DNA of 64,000 nt from Nelumbo lutea (GCA_022828595.1 JAKGHH010000004.1:53718422-53782421), one strand, 5' to 3'. Counted from the first letter of the stretch, positions 44,114 through 56,165 are shown. The notes: generated from the letters alone by a model not told the origin. Numbers and translations are program-made.

Positions 44114-45284
44114 AATGATGTTAGACAGTTTTGTATGCCCTTAGCTTCAATCAAATTGATGTACTTTATGAGTTTATTGTAAATGAATAAAAGTGCATAT
44201 TTGATTCATGTTCCCTTGGTATGTTTCTGTGTAATACCCTTAAACTGGACAATTAATGAGACTCGTGTTAGTTTAGAATGTTCACAGCCAGTCGGTCGGT
44301 CTGGGGAGACCTATCCTGACAAGGCTGACACTATGGTGCCACCAAGTCGGTTGGGGTGGCTTGTCTTAGCTACCGGGGTGAGACCCTAGGCACATACAGT
44401 GTGGGATTAATTGAATCTTTGAACTGGACCAGATTTTTAGTATTGCCCTAGACCTTGGAGATTGATGGGCAAAATTGAAAAGTTACACCCGACCCGTAGA
44501 CTCGATTATGATACTGCACTAGGTGTCGGATTGGGTTGTCTTTGATATACCAATTAGTGAGATCCTTAGTGGGGGTCAAAACCTGGGTATGTTGGGACAG
44601 TTTGAGAATTCATATGAGTGGGTGATCATAGTGACAGGATCAGCCCCTTTGTCTGACAAAGGTAATGATCGGGGATGAACTCTCACTGATGGAAACCAAG
44701 ACTGCTGGCAGCCGAGTTCAATCGTTGAGATTTGTTTTGCAAAATATATTTTATATGAGATATAAGAGTATATATATTATGCTTTCGAAATGTTTGCAAA
44801 ATGTTTTAATTCCCGGGATCCATACTTGAGAGATTGCAACACTGTTCCTTGCAGTCGAGGGAGAGGTCCTCTCTTGTCGGGCAGTGTATAATCATTATGG
44901 GCTGAGAGGTTAAGTGTAAGGCCATTGAGGATAATACCTGATGGGCTAATCTTGCATCTGCCCACAGTCCCTGGGTGTTACAAGGTGGCTTGGCCCAGGG
45001 ACCACTTAGGGTAAGTGTTGGGCCCATAGAGCCCATCTGATGGGTTTCAGGGGGTGCACTATCCATAACAGTGTATTTGGCCAGGCCTTGTAAAAAAGGC
45101 TAGGCTGAACCCATGTGGCTGATGTGTAGATCAATGTTTGGGTCCCACGCCATACAAGGAAGCCCAACTGGGTAGCAGTTTGGAAGGTTTAATGAATACA
45201 TAACCCTAAATGGGCCTTAAGCCCATTTTAAATTGGGCTAATTTGATTAGTCTTTAAGGGGCGAATTCTGAGATAAGATCAGCA

Positions 45285-45475
45285 GATAGGATTGGGCCCA
45301 CACCCTATCCACTCAGAGAGTCCAAGATCTAAATGAGATTTAGATTTGGAAACTTTCTAATTAGATTAGGAACTGACTGATCTAATCTGCAGATAAGATA
45401 AGGTTTATCCCTTATCTTAAAGGGACTTCTAATCTAGATATGATTTGGGTTAGCAACTCCTAATGGGATTAGGAG
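45285..45475 (+). promoter_or_regulatory. Palindrome array upstream of LTR TATA box (copy C)
   Basis: Inverted repeats: GGATTGGG/CCCTATCC-like at 45285-45310, ATCTAAAT/ATTTAGAT at about 45328-45346 with spacer GAG, TTTCTAAT/ATTAGGAA at 45353-45371, GATAAGG/CCTTATC around 45393-45416, and CTCCTAAT/ATTAGGAG at 45457-45475 with spacer GGG. The TATA box follows 17 bp later. Confidence 0.82.
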
Positions 45476-45492
45476 CTGATCCCTTTAAGTCT

Positions 45493-45499
45493 ATAAAAG
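45493..45499 (+). promoter_or_regulatory. CopA LTR TATA box (copy C)
   Basis: TATAAAA in the context CTATAAAAGG, about 1375 bp into the LTR, is the likely core promoter. It places most of the LTR in U3. The equivalent site is TTTTATA (minus) at 60633-60639 in element A3 and TATAAATA in A1. Confidence 0.75.
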
Positions 45500-46067
45500 G
45501 AAGGGGGGGCGACAACCTTTAGACACACAATCACTAGCAACAGTCTTGTCTTCAGAGCTGAGATCACAGAGGAGAGAATTCTGCACCCTACAAATTCTCT
45601 CTAGCCGCCTCCTTCCTGCAGTCGCCGCCTATAGCAGTTCGATCTCCATTGCTTGGGAGAAATCAAGATCGGATCTTGATTCCAATCTTTTGGAGAAAAG
45701 ATTGGTAGGAGTTGTATTCACAAGCCGTCCTGGTGATTCTTGGGAAGAATCAAGTTCTTAGGAAGGACACTGTTGATTCTGATCCACCTTGCACTGCGCC
45801 ATCTTCAGTGGGAGCAGATTTTGGTTTCTACATTGGGCGTGAACACCTCCATTGAGAGATATTGTTTCTCTGTATCAGGTATTATCTCTCTCTCCTCCTT
45901 TTGGTTCAGATCTGGTTTAGTTTATGGTTCAAGAATGATCATTGAAAATATGATTTTCTAAATAGGGAATTCGATTCCCAGTTGAAGGGAAAGAAAAATT
46001 TTTGAAATTCGCCCCCCCTTTATTCCGCAATTTTGGGCATCCATATGATGGATTTCCTATCCCTTCA

Positions 46068-46094
46068 AATGGTGTTTGCAATTTGCTTGAGGCC
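46068..46094 (-). pseudogene. Exon-like segment, part 1 (right of solo LTR C)
   Basis: The minus strand has a strong acceptor, TTTCATTTTACATTCTTGCAG, ending at 46095. It is followed by GGC CTC AAG CAA ATT GCA AAC ACC ATT (GLKQIANTI), and then solo LTR C begins. The pyrimidine tract and AG are textbook quality. This suggests the LTR sits in an exon of a host gene transcribed leftward. Only nine codons are visible on this side. Confidence 0.4.
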
Positions 46095-47106
46095 CTGCAA
46101 GAATGTAAAATGAAATAATATTCCAAATCCAATTAAAAATATTTCATGGTATATTCCCATAAGCTTCTTTCTTTCTCAAGTCTTAAAACTAGATTCACCA
46201 AATTACCATAGTAAGCATCAAGAAAAATACCATGAGTGAAACTATAGTCCAAAGATTTGCAAAAATAGTCAAAGGTGAATTGTAGGATGGAAACATCTTA
46301 TAGAAATAAGCTAGTTGGATCAGGTAGAGTAGCATTGACCTAGCCCCAAATTTTCTATGTGATCCATGCTAAAAAACGCATATTCTTTGTATATTTTACT
46401 GTATAGGTTTTACCATAAAAAAATACAAGCAACTAATGTTTAAAAAATCTTAAAGCAATAAGAAGGATCATCTGATAGGATGAAAAGCAAGTAAATAGGA
46501 TGCCCTTTATTTGGCATATTGACTTGCAACAAAGCAAAGCATGATTTTTCTTGCATTATGACAAGTTTTCCAACATCTGGTACTGAATTATAGGTTACCA
46601 GAATATGGCTTGCTATAATTGTGCCACTAATGAAAAAGGAATAATCCCAAGTTGAATTTTAGACCTTTATTAAACACTAGATTGATTTTCAACATGTGAG
46701 CAGAAAATCCATCAACACAATCAATGTCCTAATAAGGGTATAATCCAGAATGCCTTTGAAGGTGCATAACATTACTCCCCTGTAGCTAGTCCTTCTCTAT
46801 TAGGAAAACTAACAAAAGCATACCGAGTAAAGTAGAAACCTTTAGAGATGGAGCCTCTGAAATAAGACCATGTGACCTATTAGATGGTTTAGGCAGAGAC
46901 TACAAAACATGTCAAACAAACTGTCAGCACATATATAATTGTTAACAAGGTTACAATTATCTTATTGCACTGACAGTTTTTTCAATGTTATCAAGTACCC
47001 ACTCACTATTCTTTACTAGAAGCAGCAGGGCAAATTCAGGTATGGCGAAACACAGTGCCCCCTACCAAAGCAAACAAAACAGCTATGTACGGTTTATAAT
47101 TCCAAC
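46095..47106 (-). other. Presumed intron between exon-like segments
   Basis: About 1 kb AT-rich sequence lies between a donor-like CAG-GTTGGA (47107/47106) and the acceptor at 46095. Inside it an in-frame-looking stretch near 47018-46930 (FAIPEFALLLLVKNSEWVLD) stays open. The 45-nt gap before it holds two stops and is too short for a normal plant intron, so its status is unclear. Confidence 0.35.
46918..46979. repeat. Short two-part inverted repeat
   Basis: AAACTGTCAG (46918-46927) pairs with CTGACAGTTT (46970-46979). Inside them, ATAATTGTTAAC pairs with GTTACAATTAT around a 3-4 nt loop. This gives a hairpin with an internal bulge in about 62 bp. Confidence 0.75.
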
Positions 47107-47184
47107 CTGCAAAATGTCAGACATTTTTGGATCCTTTGCACCAACAAAGTTCCACAAGTACCACACACCAACATTTGCAGAATC
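47107..47184 (-). pseudogene. Exon-like segment of an unidentified host gene
   Basis: On the minus strand an acceptor (TTCTACTTGTGGTGACAG) is followed by exactly 26 codons, DSANVGVWYLWNFVGAKD then PKMSDILQ, ending at a donor CAG-GTTGGA. Both ends are phase 0, as is the acceptor at 46095. The residue composition (W, Y, C-poor, no stop) looks like real protein. I do not recognise the family. Upstream exons would lie to the right, beyond element A2, at 63264 or outside the window. Confidence 0.5.
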
Positions 47185-47320
47185 CTGTCACCACAAGTAG
47201 AACAAGGAATAAGAATATAAACAATTGGGTAATTGTTTTTATGCTACCAGTGTCCTTAGCTACAAGTCGGGAATGAATACAGGCTCAATAGCAGCACGCC
47301 AGCATTTACTATATGATAAT

Positions 47321-49147
47321 TGTTAAACACTTTTGTGTGCCATTAGCTCTAATAAGTTTTGATGTACTTTTGATATTTAGTGTAAATAAATAAAGTACAT
47401 GTTTGATTCATGTTGTGTGGTATATTTCTATGTAAGACCCTTAAACTGGACACTTAATGAGACTCGTGTTAGTTTAGAACCTTCATGGCCATTGGATAAG
47501 TCTGGGGAGATTTATCCTGCCAAGGCTGACACTGGTATGCTGCCAAGTGTTGGGGTGGCTTGTCTCAGCCGCTAGGGTGAGACCCAAGGCACATGCAGTG
47601 TAGGATTACTTGAATCCTTGAACCAGACCAGATTTCCAGTATTGCCCTAGACCTTGGAGATTGATGGGCAAAATTGGAAAGTTAAACCTGACCCCTAGAC
47701 TCGATTATGATACTGCACTATGTGTCGGATTAGGCTGTCTTTGATATGCCAATTAGTGAGATCCTTAGTGGGGGTCAAAACCTGTGCATGTTGGGACAGT
47801 CTAAGAATTCATCTGAGTGGGTGATCATAGTGACAGGATCAGCTCCTTTGTCGGATAAAGGTAATGATTGGGGATGCACTCTCTCTGATTGAAACCAAAC
47901 TGCCAGCAGTTGATTTCTATCGTTGGAATTTTGTTCTTCAAATTTTATATATGTGATATATATATTTATATGGTTTCAAAATGTTTCCAAATGGTTTTAA
48001 TTCCTGGGATCCATGTGAGCAGAGAGTGCAACACTGTTCCTTGCAGCCGAGGAAGAGGTCCTCTCTTGTCAGGTAGTGTTTGATCATTATGGGCTGAGAG
48101 GTTAAGTGTAAGGCCATTTAGGGTTGCATCTGATGGGCTAATCTTGTATCTACCCATAGTCCCTGGGTTTTTATAAGATGGCTTGGTCTAGGGACCACTT
48201 AGTGTAAGTGTTGGGCCCATAAAGTCTATGTGACGGGCTCAAGGGGTTCATTGGGATTTCTAGTGAATTCAGCTAGACCTTATAATAGAGGCTGGGCTGA
48301 ACCCATGTGGCTGATGTGTAGATCAATGCTTGGGTCCCATGCCATACAAAGAAGCCCAACTGGGCAACAACTAGGAAACTTATTGAGCACATATTATGTA
48401 TTGGGCCTAAAGCCCATTTCGACCTGGGCTGATATGATCACCCACTTAAGGGGGCGCATCTAGGATTAGGGTTAGCTAAAGGATTAGGGTTCTAAACCTA
48501 TCCACTCTTGGAGACCAAATTCAAATGTGATTTGAATCTGGTAACTTCCTGATAAGATCAGGAGTGGGTTGACCTAATCTATAGATAGGATTAAGATTAT
48601 CCCCTATCAAAATACTGATTTCGATTGTGATAACTCCTAATAGGATTGGGAGATTTCTTAATCACTAAGAATAGAGGAAACCCTAATCTTGAATTACAAG
48701 AATTTGACCAAGGGTTTTGCAGTAACATCTTCTGCAATATGAGATTGGATCTATTCTTCCTAAGCTGAAATCTGCTTCCACGCCACTTTCAGCCTTAGGA
48801 ACTCCTCTAGCCGCCACCACCTTACTGTTTTGTTCGAATTCTTATGAAGGGAAGATCAAGAAACTGGTTCTTGAGATCAGTCTTTGCTGAAAGACTGATT
48901 TGGTTCGGTGCTCTAAGCCTCCAATAGATTCTTGCGAATAGTTTGGTACGTGGGACGTACACTGTTGGTTTTGCCCCACCATCGCTGTGTCATCTTCAGC
49001 GGGAGTAGATCTTGGATCTTTCTTTGGGCATGAACGCCGACGTTGGGAGATTTTGATTCTCCGTATCAGGTATAACCCTTCCCCTAATATTTGGTTCAGA
49101 TCTGGTCTCTTTTGGTTCGAGTAGATCCTTGAATATTTGATTCTAAA
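47321..49147 (+). repeat. A2 5' LTR, 3' end deleted
   Basis: Starts TGTTAAACACTTTTGTGTGC, a diverged form of TGTTAGACAG. It matches its own 3' LTR (62012-63263) better than the other CopA LTRs. The last match is GAATATTTGATTCTAAAAT; the final roughly 130 bp, primer site and about 900 bp of leader seen in A1 are absent. The TATA box position (GAATAGAGG near 48670) is no longer TATA-like. Confidence 0.88.
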
Positions 49148-49971
49148 ATGGGCCATAAACACTTGGCCCGTGATGATACGTTAGTGGCTCTTGCGCACAC
49201 CATTGCTGAATGCACATCATTTCCATAGTGTCCATACGGTCATTGGATGACCCCTTCCTTTTATGATGGGCCCCACAACCCTGAAAAGGGACGCATGCGG
49301 AAACCCTAGCCGAATTGGACCACCATAAATCTGACTTTATGAAAGTCAGTGGGAGCCACTTTGGTTTGACCTAAATTAACTAGGGCATAATTTTTGTTCC
49401 CTCTAGCAAATATGAGTGCATGTGATAGGGAGATTCATGTGATGAACTCTCTAAAGGCCTTCCATCATTAGCACGATGATGGGTCCTTCAGTAATGAGGA
49501 AACACACCATAAAATTGGGTTATCCATTTGCTGTTGGGTTTGTCAGAGTGTTTCATAAGATGATAGGTGCATCATAGATCGATGTGGGAGGGCTTCACCA
49601 GAAAATTGGAACTCTCTCATGGTACCTTGGCATAACTTGAATATGATGGGTGAGCACTCACTAGATAGAAAGGTTTACCTGAAAATGACTCTGAACCTTG
49701 TCTAAGAGAGGCCAAAGGAAACTCATACGATGAGTGGATATGATCCGTCACAGAAAGGTGGTGGGGTTATGCAGCTGAAATAGTTGGCTCCATGCACCCT
49801 ATGTGATTTCCCACATTTCCAGAGACATCTTTGCCGTCTCCATCACTGAGATAGGAGGAAAATCTCAGAGATGATCAAATGGAAATGGAACATAGATTAA
49901 AAGCCATATCTATGTAGGTAACATGAATCAAACTAAGGTTGTGGACTAATGTTTTGCTATTTTATCAGAAA
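49148..49971 (+). other. A2 untranslated leader, right half
   Basis: The match to A1 35713-36535 is collinear throughout, including GGTAACATGAATCAAA shortly before gag. No open frame of note. Confidence 0.75.
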
Positions 49972-50748
49972 ATGACAAATGAACAATTTGCTAAGTTGCT
50001 TGATGATAACAAGCTTAAGGGCCCAAACTATGCCAACTGGTATAGAAACCTTATGCTAGTCTTAACTTCTGAGAAGTTGGATAAGGTAGTTAAAAATCCT
50101 GCACTGGAGCGTCTGGGTGACAGGGCTTCCGAGGCCCGAAGGAGGGAATTCCAAGATTGGGAGGATAAAAACTCCCTTGCCCACTGCTATGTCATTTCCT
50201 CCTTGGACAATCCAATACAGAAGCAGTTCGATCAGATCGAATTAGACAAGGAAATATTGGATAGTTTAAAGACGATGTACGAAGAGCATAATTGTTCTAC
50301 TTGGCAGAAGGTCTTGAAGTTGTTCATGACCGCACAGATGTCCAAGGGGCAGAAAGTTCATGACCATTGTCTTCGGATGATGGGCTACATCAACAAGCTT
50401 GGAGCCCTTGGATCAGGGCTAGATCTTTCCACACAAGTGGATGCCATCCTTAATTCTCTGCCTCCTTCCTTTAATCTGTTCATAATGAACTACAATATGA
50501 ACAAGCTGAATGTCAGCATCTAGGAACTCAACAATATGTTGTAGAGGGCTGAGGATTTGATAAAAAAGGATGAGCCTGTGGCTATGCTTGTTGAAACTAG
50601 CAAATTGGGCAAGAAAAAGAGAAAGGCAAAGAAGCCCCAGAAGAAAGATTCTAAATCTAAGAATTAGAAGAAAAACAAGGCATCTGATGCCTGTCACTTT
50701 TGCAAGCAGACCGGCCACTGGAAGATGAACTGTCCCGCCTACCTAGAA
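49972..50748 (+). pseudogene. A2 gag with zinc knuckle
   Basis: The start at 49972 gives MTNEQFAKLLDDNKLKGPNY. The gag core is open to a TAG at 50521 (NVSI*ELNNML*RAEDLIKK). Two more stops follow, then a Lys-rich stretch and a perfect CCHC knuckle CHFCKQTGHWKMNC (about 50694-50735). The frame is the same as protease and integrase downstream, so gag and pol formed one polyprotein. Only three in-frame stops lie in this part. Confidence 0.85.
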
Positions 50749-52641
50749 TCTAAGAAAGGTAATTTTGAAACTTGTGTCATAGAGACTAATTTGTTAGTCA
50801 CTTTTGTGTCTTGGTGTGTTGACTCCAGGGCTTCAACTCATGCGTGTAATTCACTGCAGGGGTTCAAAGTTAGCAGAAGGCTAAGTGAAGGGGAGGTGAC
50901 ACTTTTCTTGGGAACAACTGCAGGTGTTGTAGCTACAGCAATAGGAACTGTAGAATTAGTTTTTAGAGAAAGAATTCTTGTACTTAAAGATTGTCTTTAT
51001 GTACAGAACTTAAGAAGGAATTTGATTTCTATTTCTAAATTGTGTACTGATGGATATACTATTTATTTTAGTAATATGATTACCGTTAAACAAAACAATA
51101 AATTCATCGCATGCGGGGAACTAGAGAACGTTCTCTATGTTCTACGTCCTTCTCTAGAAACTAACTTAATTGAAACTACGTCGGTCAAAAACCCCAAGAA
51201 AAGAACTCGTGATACAGTTAGTCCCATGTGTCTATGGCATTACCGACTTGGCCATATCGGTATTGACCGAATCACAAGGCTGGTAAAAGATGGTCCTTTG
51301 GATTTTCTAACCGTAGAAGATCTTCCCACTTGTGAGCCTTGCCTTCAAGGAAAGATGACAAAATGGCCATTTAACGGTAAGCCTGAAAGATGTATGTGCA
51401 CACTTGACCTTATACATACTGATGTATGTGGTCCCTTGAGTGTTAGGACTCGTAACCAATACGTGTACTTCATTACAGTTACCGATGATTATTCTTGATA
51501 TAGTTATGTGTACCTAATGAGACATAAGTCCGATTTCTTTGAAAGGTTCAAAGAGTTCAAACATGAAGTCGAGAAACAGTTAGGGAGAGAAATTAAGGCC
51601 TTTCGATCGGATTGAGGTGGCGAGTATCTCTCTGACGACTTTAGGGACTACCTGAAGGTCAATGGGATAGTATCACAATTAGCTCCTCCTGCTACACCAC
51701 AACTCAACGGTGATTCAAAGAGGAGGAATAAGACCTTGTTGGACATGGTCTGGTCACTTCTCATACACTCAGAATTACCCACATCCTTTTGGGGATATGC
51801 ATTAGAGACTACTATCTACATGCTGAATCGGGTTCCAACCAAATCGGTTCCCAAAACTCCATATGAACTTTGGATTGGAAAGAAACCAAGTGTCAGACAC
51901 TTGAAGATTTGGGGTTGTCCTGCGCACGTTAAGAGAACGAATGTGGACAAGTTGGAATCCAAGACCAGCCGTTGCCTATTTATAGGCTACCCAAAAGATT
52001 CAATGGGCTATCTATTCTATGACCTAAGTGAGCAGAAAATGTTCTGCAATCGAAATGCCCAGTTCTTAGAGATCGATTACATCCTGGACACCCATCGTCA
52101 GGAAATAGTTCTTGATGAGGAGAGCTCAGGAGCAGTGGGAGATGTCCCACAAGTTCTAGGTAGTGACCAACCTAGAAGATCCACCCAGGTATCCAGGCCA
52201 CCGGTCCGTTATGGTTATGACCAGGATAGTTACCTGGTGGAAGCCTTGACTAGTGAGGAGGATCCAATGACTTACGTGGAAGCTATGTTGGACATAGATT
52301 CTCAGAAATGGGTAGAGGCCATAAGAGCTGAGATGGACTCGATGGATGCCAATGGAGTCTGGACTCTGGTAGATCCGCCATCCGGGGTAAAAGCAATTGG
52401 TTGCAAATGGATCTATAAGAGGAAGAAGGGCCCTGATGGCAAGATTGAGACCTACAAAGCTCGTTTGGTGGCGAAAGGGTATACTCAGAAAGAAGGTATC
52501 GACTATGAGGAAACCTTTTCGCCCGTGGCCATGCTTAAATCTATTAGGATCCTGCTAGCTGTAGCAGCATACCATGACTACGAGATTTGGCAAATGGATG
52601 TCAAAACCGCGTTCCTGAATTCATTGGAACATCCGTTTTGA
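50749..52641 (+). pseudogene. A2 protease, integrase and RT N-part
   Basis: Protease: WCVDSRASTHACNSLQGFKV, with DSG changed to DSR. Pre-integrase: MCLWHYRLGHIGIDRITRLV and LPTCEPCLQGKMTKWPFNGK. Integrase: LIHTDVCGPLSVRTRNQYVY, then stops at 51497 and 51612 around the core, and [10 protein letters not shown]. From 51736 the frame is open for 301 codons through [40 protein letters not shown] and [20 protein letters not shown] to [10 protein letters not shown]. There a deletion of about 120 bp joins TAFLN to the SWNIRF block out of frame. Confidence 0.87.
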
Positions 52642-53712
52642 CTCTACCATCAAACCGTTTAAATTTGAGTAGAATTCGGATGAGCCCTATGTATACAAGA
52701 AGTTCAGTGGGGATAAGGTCACCATCTTAGTGTTGTATGTGGATGATATCCTAATCATTGGGAATGATGTAGGAATGTTGACTTCGGTCAAGGTGTGGCT
52801 TTCGTAGCAATTCTCCATGAAAGATCTTGGAGAAGTTTCCTATATACAAGGTCTTCAACTCTATAGAGATAGATAATTGAATTATCCCAGGTTGCTTACA
52901 TTGACAAAATTGTCAAAAGGTACAACATGGAGAACTCCAAGAAAGGAAACGTTCCTTTCAGGCACGGAGTCACTCTCTCCAAGAAGATGTCTTCAAAGAC
53001 TTCTAAGGAGATTATGGGCATGAAAGACATTCCCTATGCCTCAGCCGTAGGGAGCATCATGTATGCTATTCTGTGCACTCACCCTGACATTGCTCAGGCG
53101 ATGAGTGTCGTAAGCAGGTTCCAGGCCAACCCAGGGCAGGAGCATTGGACTCATGTGAAGAACATACTCAAATACACTTGAAGGACAAAAGAGTTTTGTC
53201 TGGTATTTGACGGTAGTTCACTACAAATTCTGGGGTATACTGATGCTGATTTCCAGTCGCATCCAGATGATAGAAAGCCTACGTCTGGGTATGTTTTCAC
53301 GATAGGATCGTGTGTTGTTTGCTGGCAAAGCAACAAACAGGGGCCCATGGTAGACTCTACAACCGAAGCCGAGTACATTGCCACTAGTAAAGCTGCCAAG
53401 GGAACCATGTGGATGAAGAAGTTAGTTCATGAATTAGGAGTGGTTCCATCGAGCACATCACCCACCCCGTTGTTGTGTGACAACAATAGGGTGATCATCT
53501 AGGTTAAGGAGCCTCGGGCCCACTCGAATTCAAAGCACATCGAAAGTAAGTATCATGTATTGCGAGAGATCATTGTTAGAGGGGACATCCTGATTCCAAA
53601 GGTAGCATCATCGGATAATGTGGCAGACCCATTAACTAAGCCACTCACACAGAAGGTGTTTGAGAAACACATGGAAAGTATGGGACTCCGGCTTGTACCA
53701 GATTGGACCTAA
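52642..53712 (+). pseudogene. A2 RT C-part and RNase H
   Basis: After the deletion, SWNIRF leads to the catalytic YVDD (52736-52747), DVGMLTSVKVWLS and GNVPFRHGVTLSKKM. The segment 52927-53181 is open. RNase H follows: SSLQILGYTDADFQSHPDDR, VDSTTEAEYIATSKAAKGTM, LLCDNNRVII, SKHIESKYHVLREIIVRGDI and NVADPLTKPL, with stops at about 53180 and 53500. The protein ends ...LVPDWT then TAA at 53710-53712. All RNase H acidic landmarks are visible. Confidence 0.86.
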
Positions 53713-53726
53713 GTGCAAGTGGGAGC
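53712..53726 (+). promoter_or_regulatory. A2 polypurine tract
   Basis: AGTGCAAGTGGGAGC directly precedes the 3' LTR. The same sequence (complement GCTCCCACTTGCACTT) precedes the 3' LTR of A3 at 55100-55115, where plus-strand DNA synthesis would start. Confidence 0.8.
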
Positions 53727-53974
53727 TATTAGACAGTTTTGTGTACCCTTAGCTCCAATCAGTTTCGATGTACTATTGACATTTAGTGTAAATAAAAGTA
53801 CATGTTTGATTCATGTTGGGTGGTATATTTCTGTGTAAGACCCATAAACTGGACACTTAATGGAACTCGTGTTAGTTTAGAACCTTCACAACCATTGGAT
53901 AAGTCTGGGGAGATTTATCCTACCAAGGCTAACACTGGTGTACTGCCAAGTGTTGGGGTGGCTTGTCTCAGCCG
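53727..53974 (+). repeat. A2 3' LTR, first part
   Basis: Begins TATTAGACAGTTTTGTGTAC (TG changed to TA) and runs to CTTGTCTCAGCCGCC, where the inverted LTR of A3 starts. The rest of this LTR resumes at 62012. Confidence 0.88.
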
Positions 53975-55099
53975 CCAGTTTGAAATGGGCTTAAGGCCCA
54001 TTTAGGGTTATGTATTCATTAAGCCTTCCAAACTGCTGCCCAATTGGGCTTCCTTGTATGGCATGGGACCCAAACATTGATCTATACATCAGCCACATGG
54101 GTTCAGCCTAGCCTTTGTTACAAGGCCTAGCCGAATACACTGTTATGGACAGTACACCCCCTGAAACCCATCAGATGGGCTCTATGGGCACAACACTTAC
54201 CCTAAGTGGTCCCTGGGCCAAGCCACCTTGTAACACCTAGGGACTGTGGGCAGATGCAAGATTAGCCCATCAAGTATTATCCTCAATGGCCTTACACTTA
54301 ACCTCTCAGCCCATAATGATCATACACTGCCCGACAAGAGAGGACCTCTCTTTCGGCTGCAAGGAACAGTGTTGCAATCTCTCAAGTATGGATCCCGGGA
54401 ATTAAAACCTTTTGCAAACATTTTGAAACCATAATATATATATATATACTTTTATATCTCATATAAAATATATTTTGCAAAATAAATCTCAACGATTGAA
54501 ATCGGCTGCCGGAAGTCTTGGTTTCCATCAGTGAGAGTGCATCCCCGATCATTACCTTTGTCTGACAAAGGGGCTGATCCTTTCACTATGATCACCCACT
54601 CAGATGAATTCTCAGACTGTCCCAACATACCTCGGTTTTGACCCCCGCTAAGGATCTCACTGATTGGTACATCAAAGACAGCCCAATCCGACACCTAGTT
54701 CAGTATCATAATCGAGTCTAGGGGTCGGGTGTAACTTTCTAGTTTTGGCCATCAATCTCAAAGGTCCAGGGCAATACTAAAAATCTAGTCCAGTTCAAAG
54801 ATTCAATTAATCCCACACTGTATGTGCCTAGGGTCTCACCCCGGTATCTGAGACAAGCCACCCCAACTGACTTAGTGGCACCACAGTGTCAGCCTTGTCA
54901 GGATAGGTCTCCTCAGACCGACCCACTGGCTGTGAACATTCTAAACAAACACGAGTCTCATTAAGTGTCCAATTTAAGGGTATTATATAGAAACATAGCA
55001 AGGGAACATGAATCAAATATGCACTTTCATTCATTTACAATAAACTCATAAAGTACATCATTTTGATTGAAGCTAAGGGCATACAAAACTGTCTAACAG
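53975..55099 (-). repeat. A3 3' LTR, distal part deleted
   Basis: On the minus strand it runs from TGTTAGACAG at 55099 to the region AAGCCCATTTCAAACTGG at 53975. About 820 bp at the LTR end are missing. A purine tract lies immediately upstream (55100-55115). Confidence 0.9.
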
Positions 55100-55115
55100 C
55101 TCCCACTTGCACTTA

Positions 55116-56160
55116 GGTCCAATCAGGTATTAGCCGGAGTCCCATACTATCCATGTGTTTCATAAACACTTTCTGTGTCAGTGGCTTAGTCAATGGGTCT
55201 ACTAGATTCTCCTTTGATGCTACCTCTTAACATCATCCTCTCATAGGTCCAGCGTTGTCATACAACAATGGAATGGGTGATGTGCTGAATTCCAAATTCA
55301 GGAATGAACACCTTCATTCATAAGGCAACTTCACTTACGGTAATGCGCTCGGCATGGGTTGTGGACTGCTAATTTGCTACTCAGGTCCCCTGTTTGCTGA
55401 CACTCAGGAAACAGCACATGATCCTATCGTGAAAACATATCTAGATGTAGACTTTCTATCATCTGGATCCGACTGGAAATCGGCATCTATATACCCTTGG
55501 ATATGTAGTGAGCTACCATCGAATACTAGACAAAATTCTTTTGTCCTTCGAAGGTATTTAAGTATGTTTTTCACAGCAGTCCAGTGCTCCTGCCCTGGGT
55601 TGGCTTGAAATATGCTTACTACACTCACTGCCTAAGCAATGTCAGGGTGAGTGCACAGCATGGCATACATGATGCTCCCTACGGCAGAGGCATAGGGAAC
55701 GTCTTTCCTGCCATCAATCTCCTCAGAAGTCTTGGGAGACATCTTCTTGGAGAGAGTGACTCCGTGCCTGAAAGAAACATTTCCTTTCTTGGAGTTTTCC
55801 ATGCTGCATCTTTTGACTATTTTGTCAATGTAGGCAGATTGGGATAATCCTATTATCCGCTTCGATCTATCTCTATAGAGTCGAAGACCCAGTATATAGG
55901 AGGCCTCTCCAAGATCTTTCATGAAGAATTACTGTGAAAGCCATACTTTCACGGTAGTCAACATTCCTACATCATTCCCAATGAGTAGAATGTCATCTAC
56001 ATACAGAACCAAGAAGGTAACCTTATCTCCACTGTACTTCCTGTAAACACAGGGTTCATCCGGATTCTACTCGAAGTCAAATGATTTGATGGCAGAGTCA
56101 AAACGGATGTTCCAACTTCTAGAAGCTTGCTTAAGTCCATAAACGGATCTATTAAGTTTA
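55116..56160 (-). pseudogene. A3 RT C-part and RNase H remnant
   Basis: From right to left: VCKLNRSVYGLKQASRSWNI, catalytic YVDD (55992-56003) in LVLYVDDILLIGNDVGML, FMKDLGEASYILGLRLYRDR, QSAYIDKIVKRCSMENSKKG and VPYASAVGSIMYAMLCTHPD. Then RNase H starts: ANPGQEHWTAVKNILKYLRR, IQGYIDADFQSDPDDRKSTS. After IGSCAVS the RNase H decays, and most of its C-terminal half up to the purine tract is shortened by deletion. Stops near 56070 and 55930. Confidence 0.85.
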
Positions 56161-56165
56161 CATAC

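Larger units (their letters stand above)
42849..44118. other. Flanking DNA, unassigned
   Basis: Apart from the (TA)15 run and the exon-like tail read leftward from 44113 (see 44044-44113), no gene is supported. A plus-strand segment 43403-43440 is bounded by TTTAATACAG and GTATGA and is open in one frame, but it is only 38 nt. The open frame 43525-43716 has no known motif. Confidence 0.5.
44119..46067 (+). mobile_element. CopA solo LTR, copy C
   Basis: The complete 1949-bp LTR runs from TGTTAGACAG (44119) to CTATCCCTTCA (46067). Flanking bases AATGA (44114-44118) and AATGG (46068-46072) form a 5-bp target duplication with one mismatch. No internal sequence is present, so an element was reduced to one LTR by recombination. 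It is very close to the LTRs at 1-1260 and 60354-62011. It lies inside an exon-like segment of a minus-strand gene. Confidence 0.94.

Noticed and set aside
46930..47018. Open stretch on the minus strand (FAIPEFALLLLVKNSEWVLD) as a further exon
   Set aside because: It would need a 45-nt intron containing two stops, shorter than normal plant introns, and its end runs into a hairpin; kept only as a note in the presumed intron.
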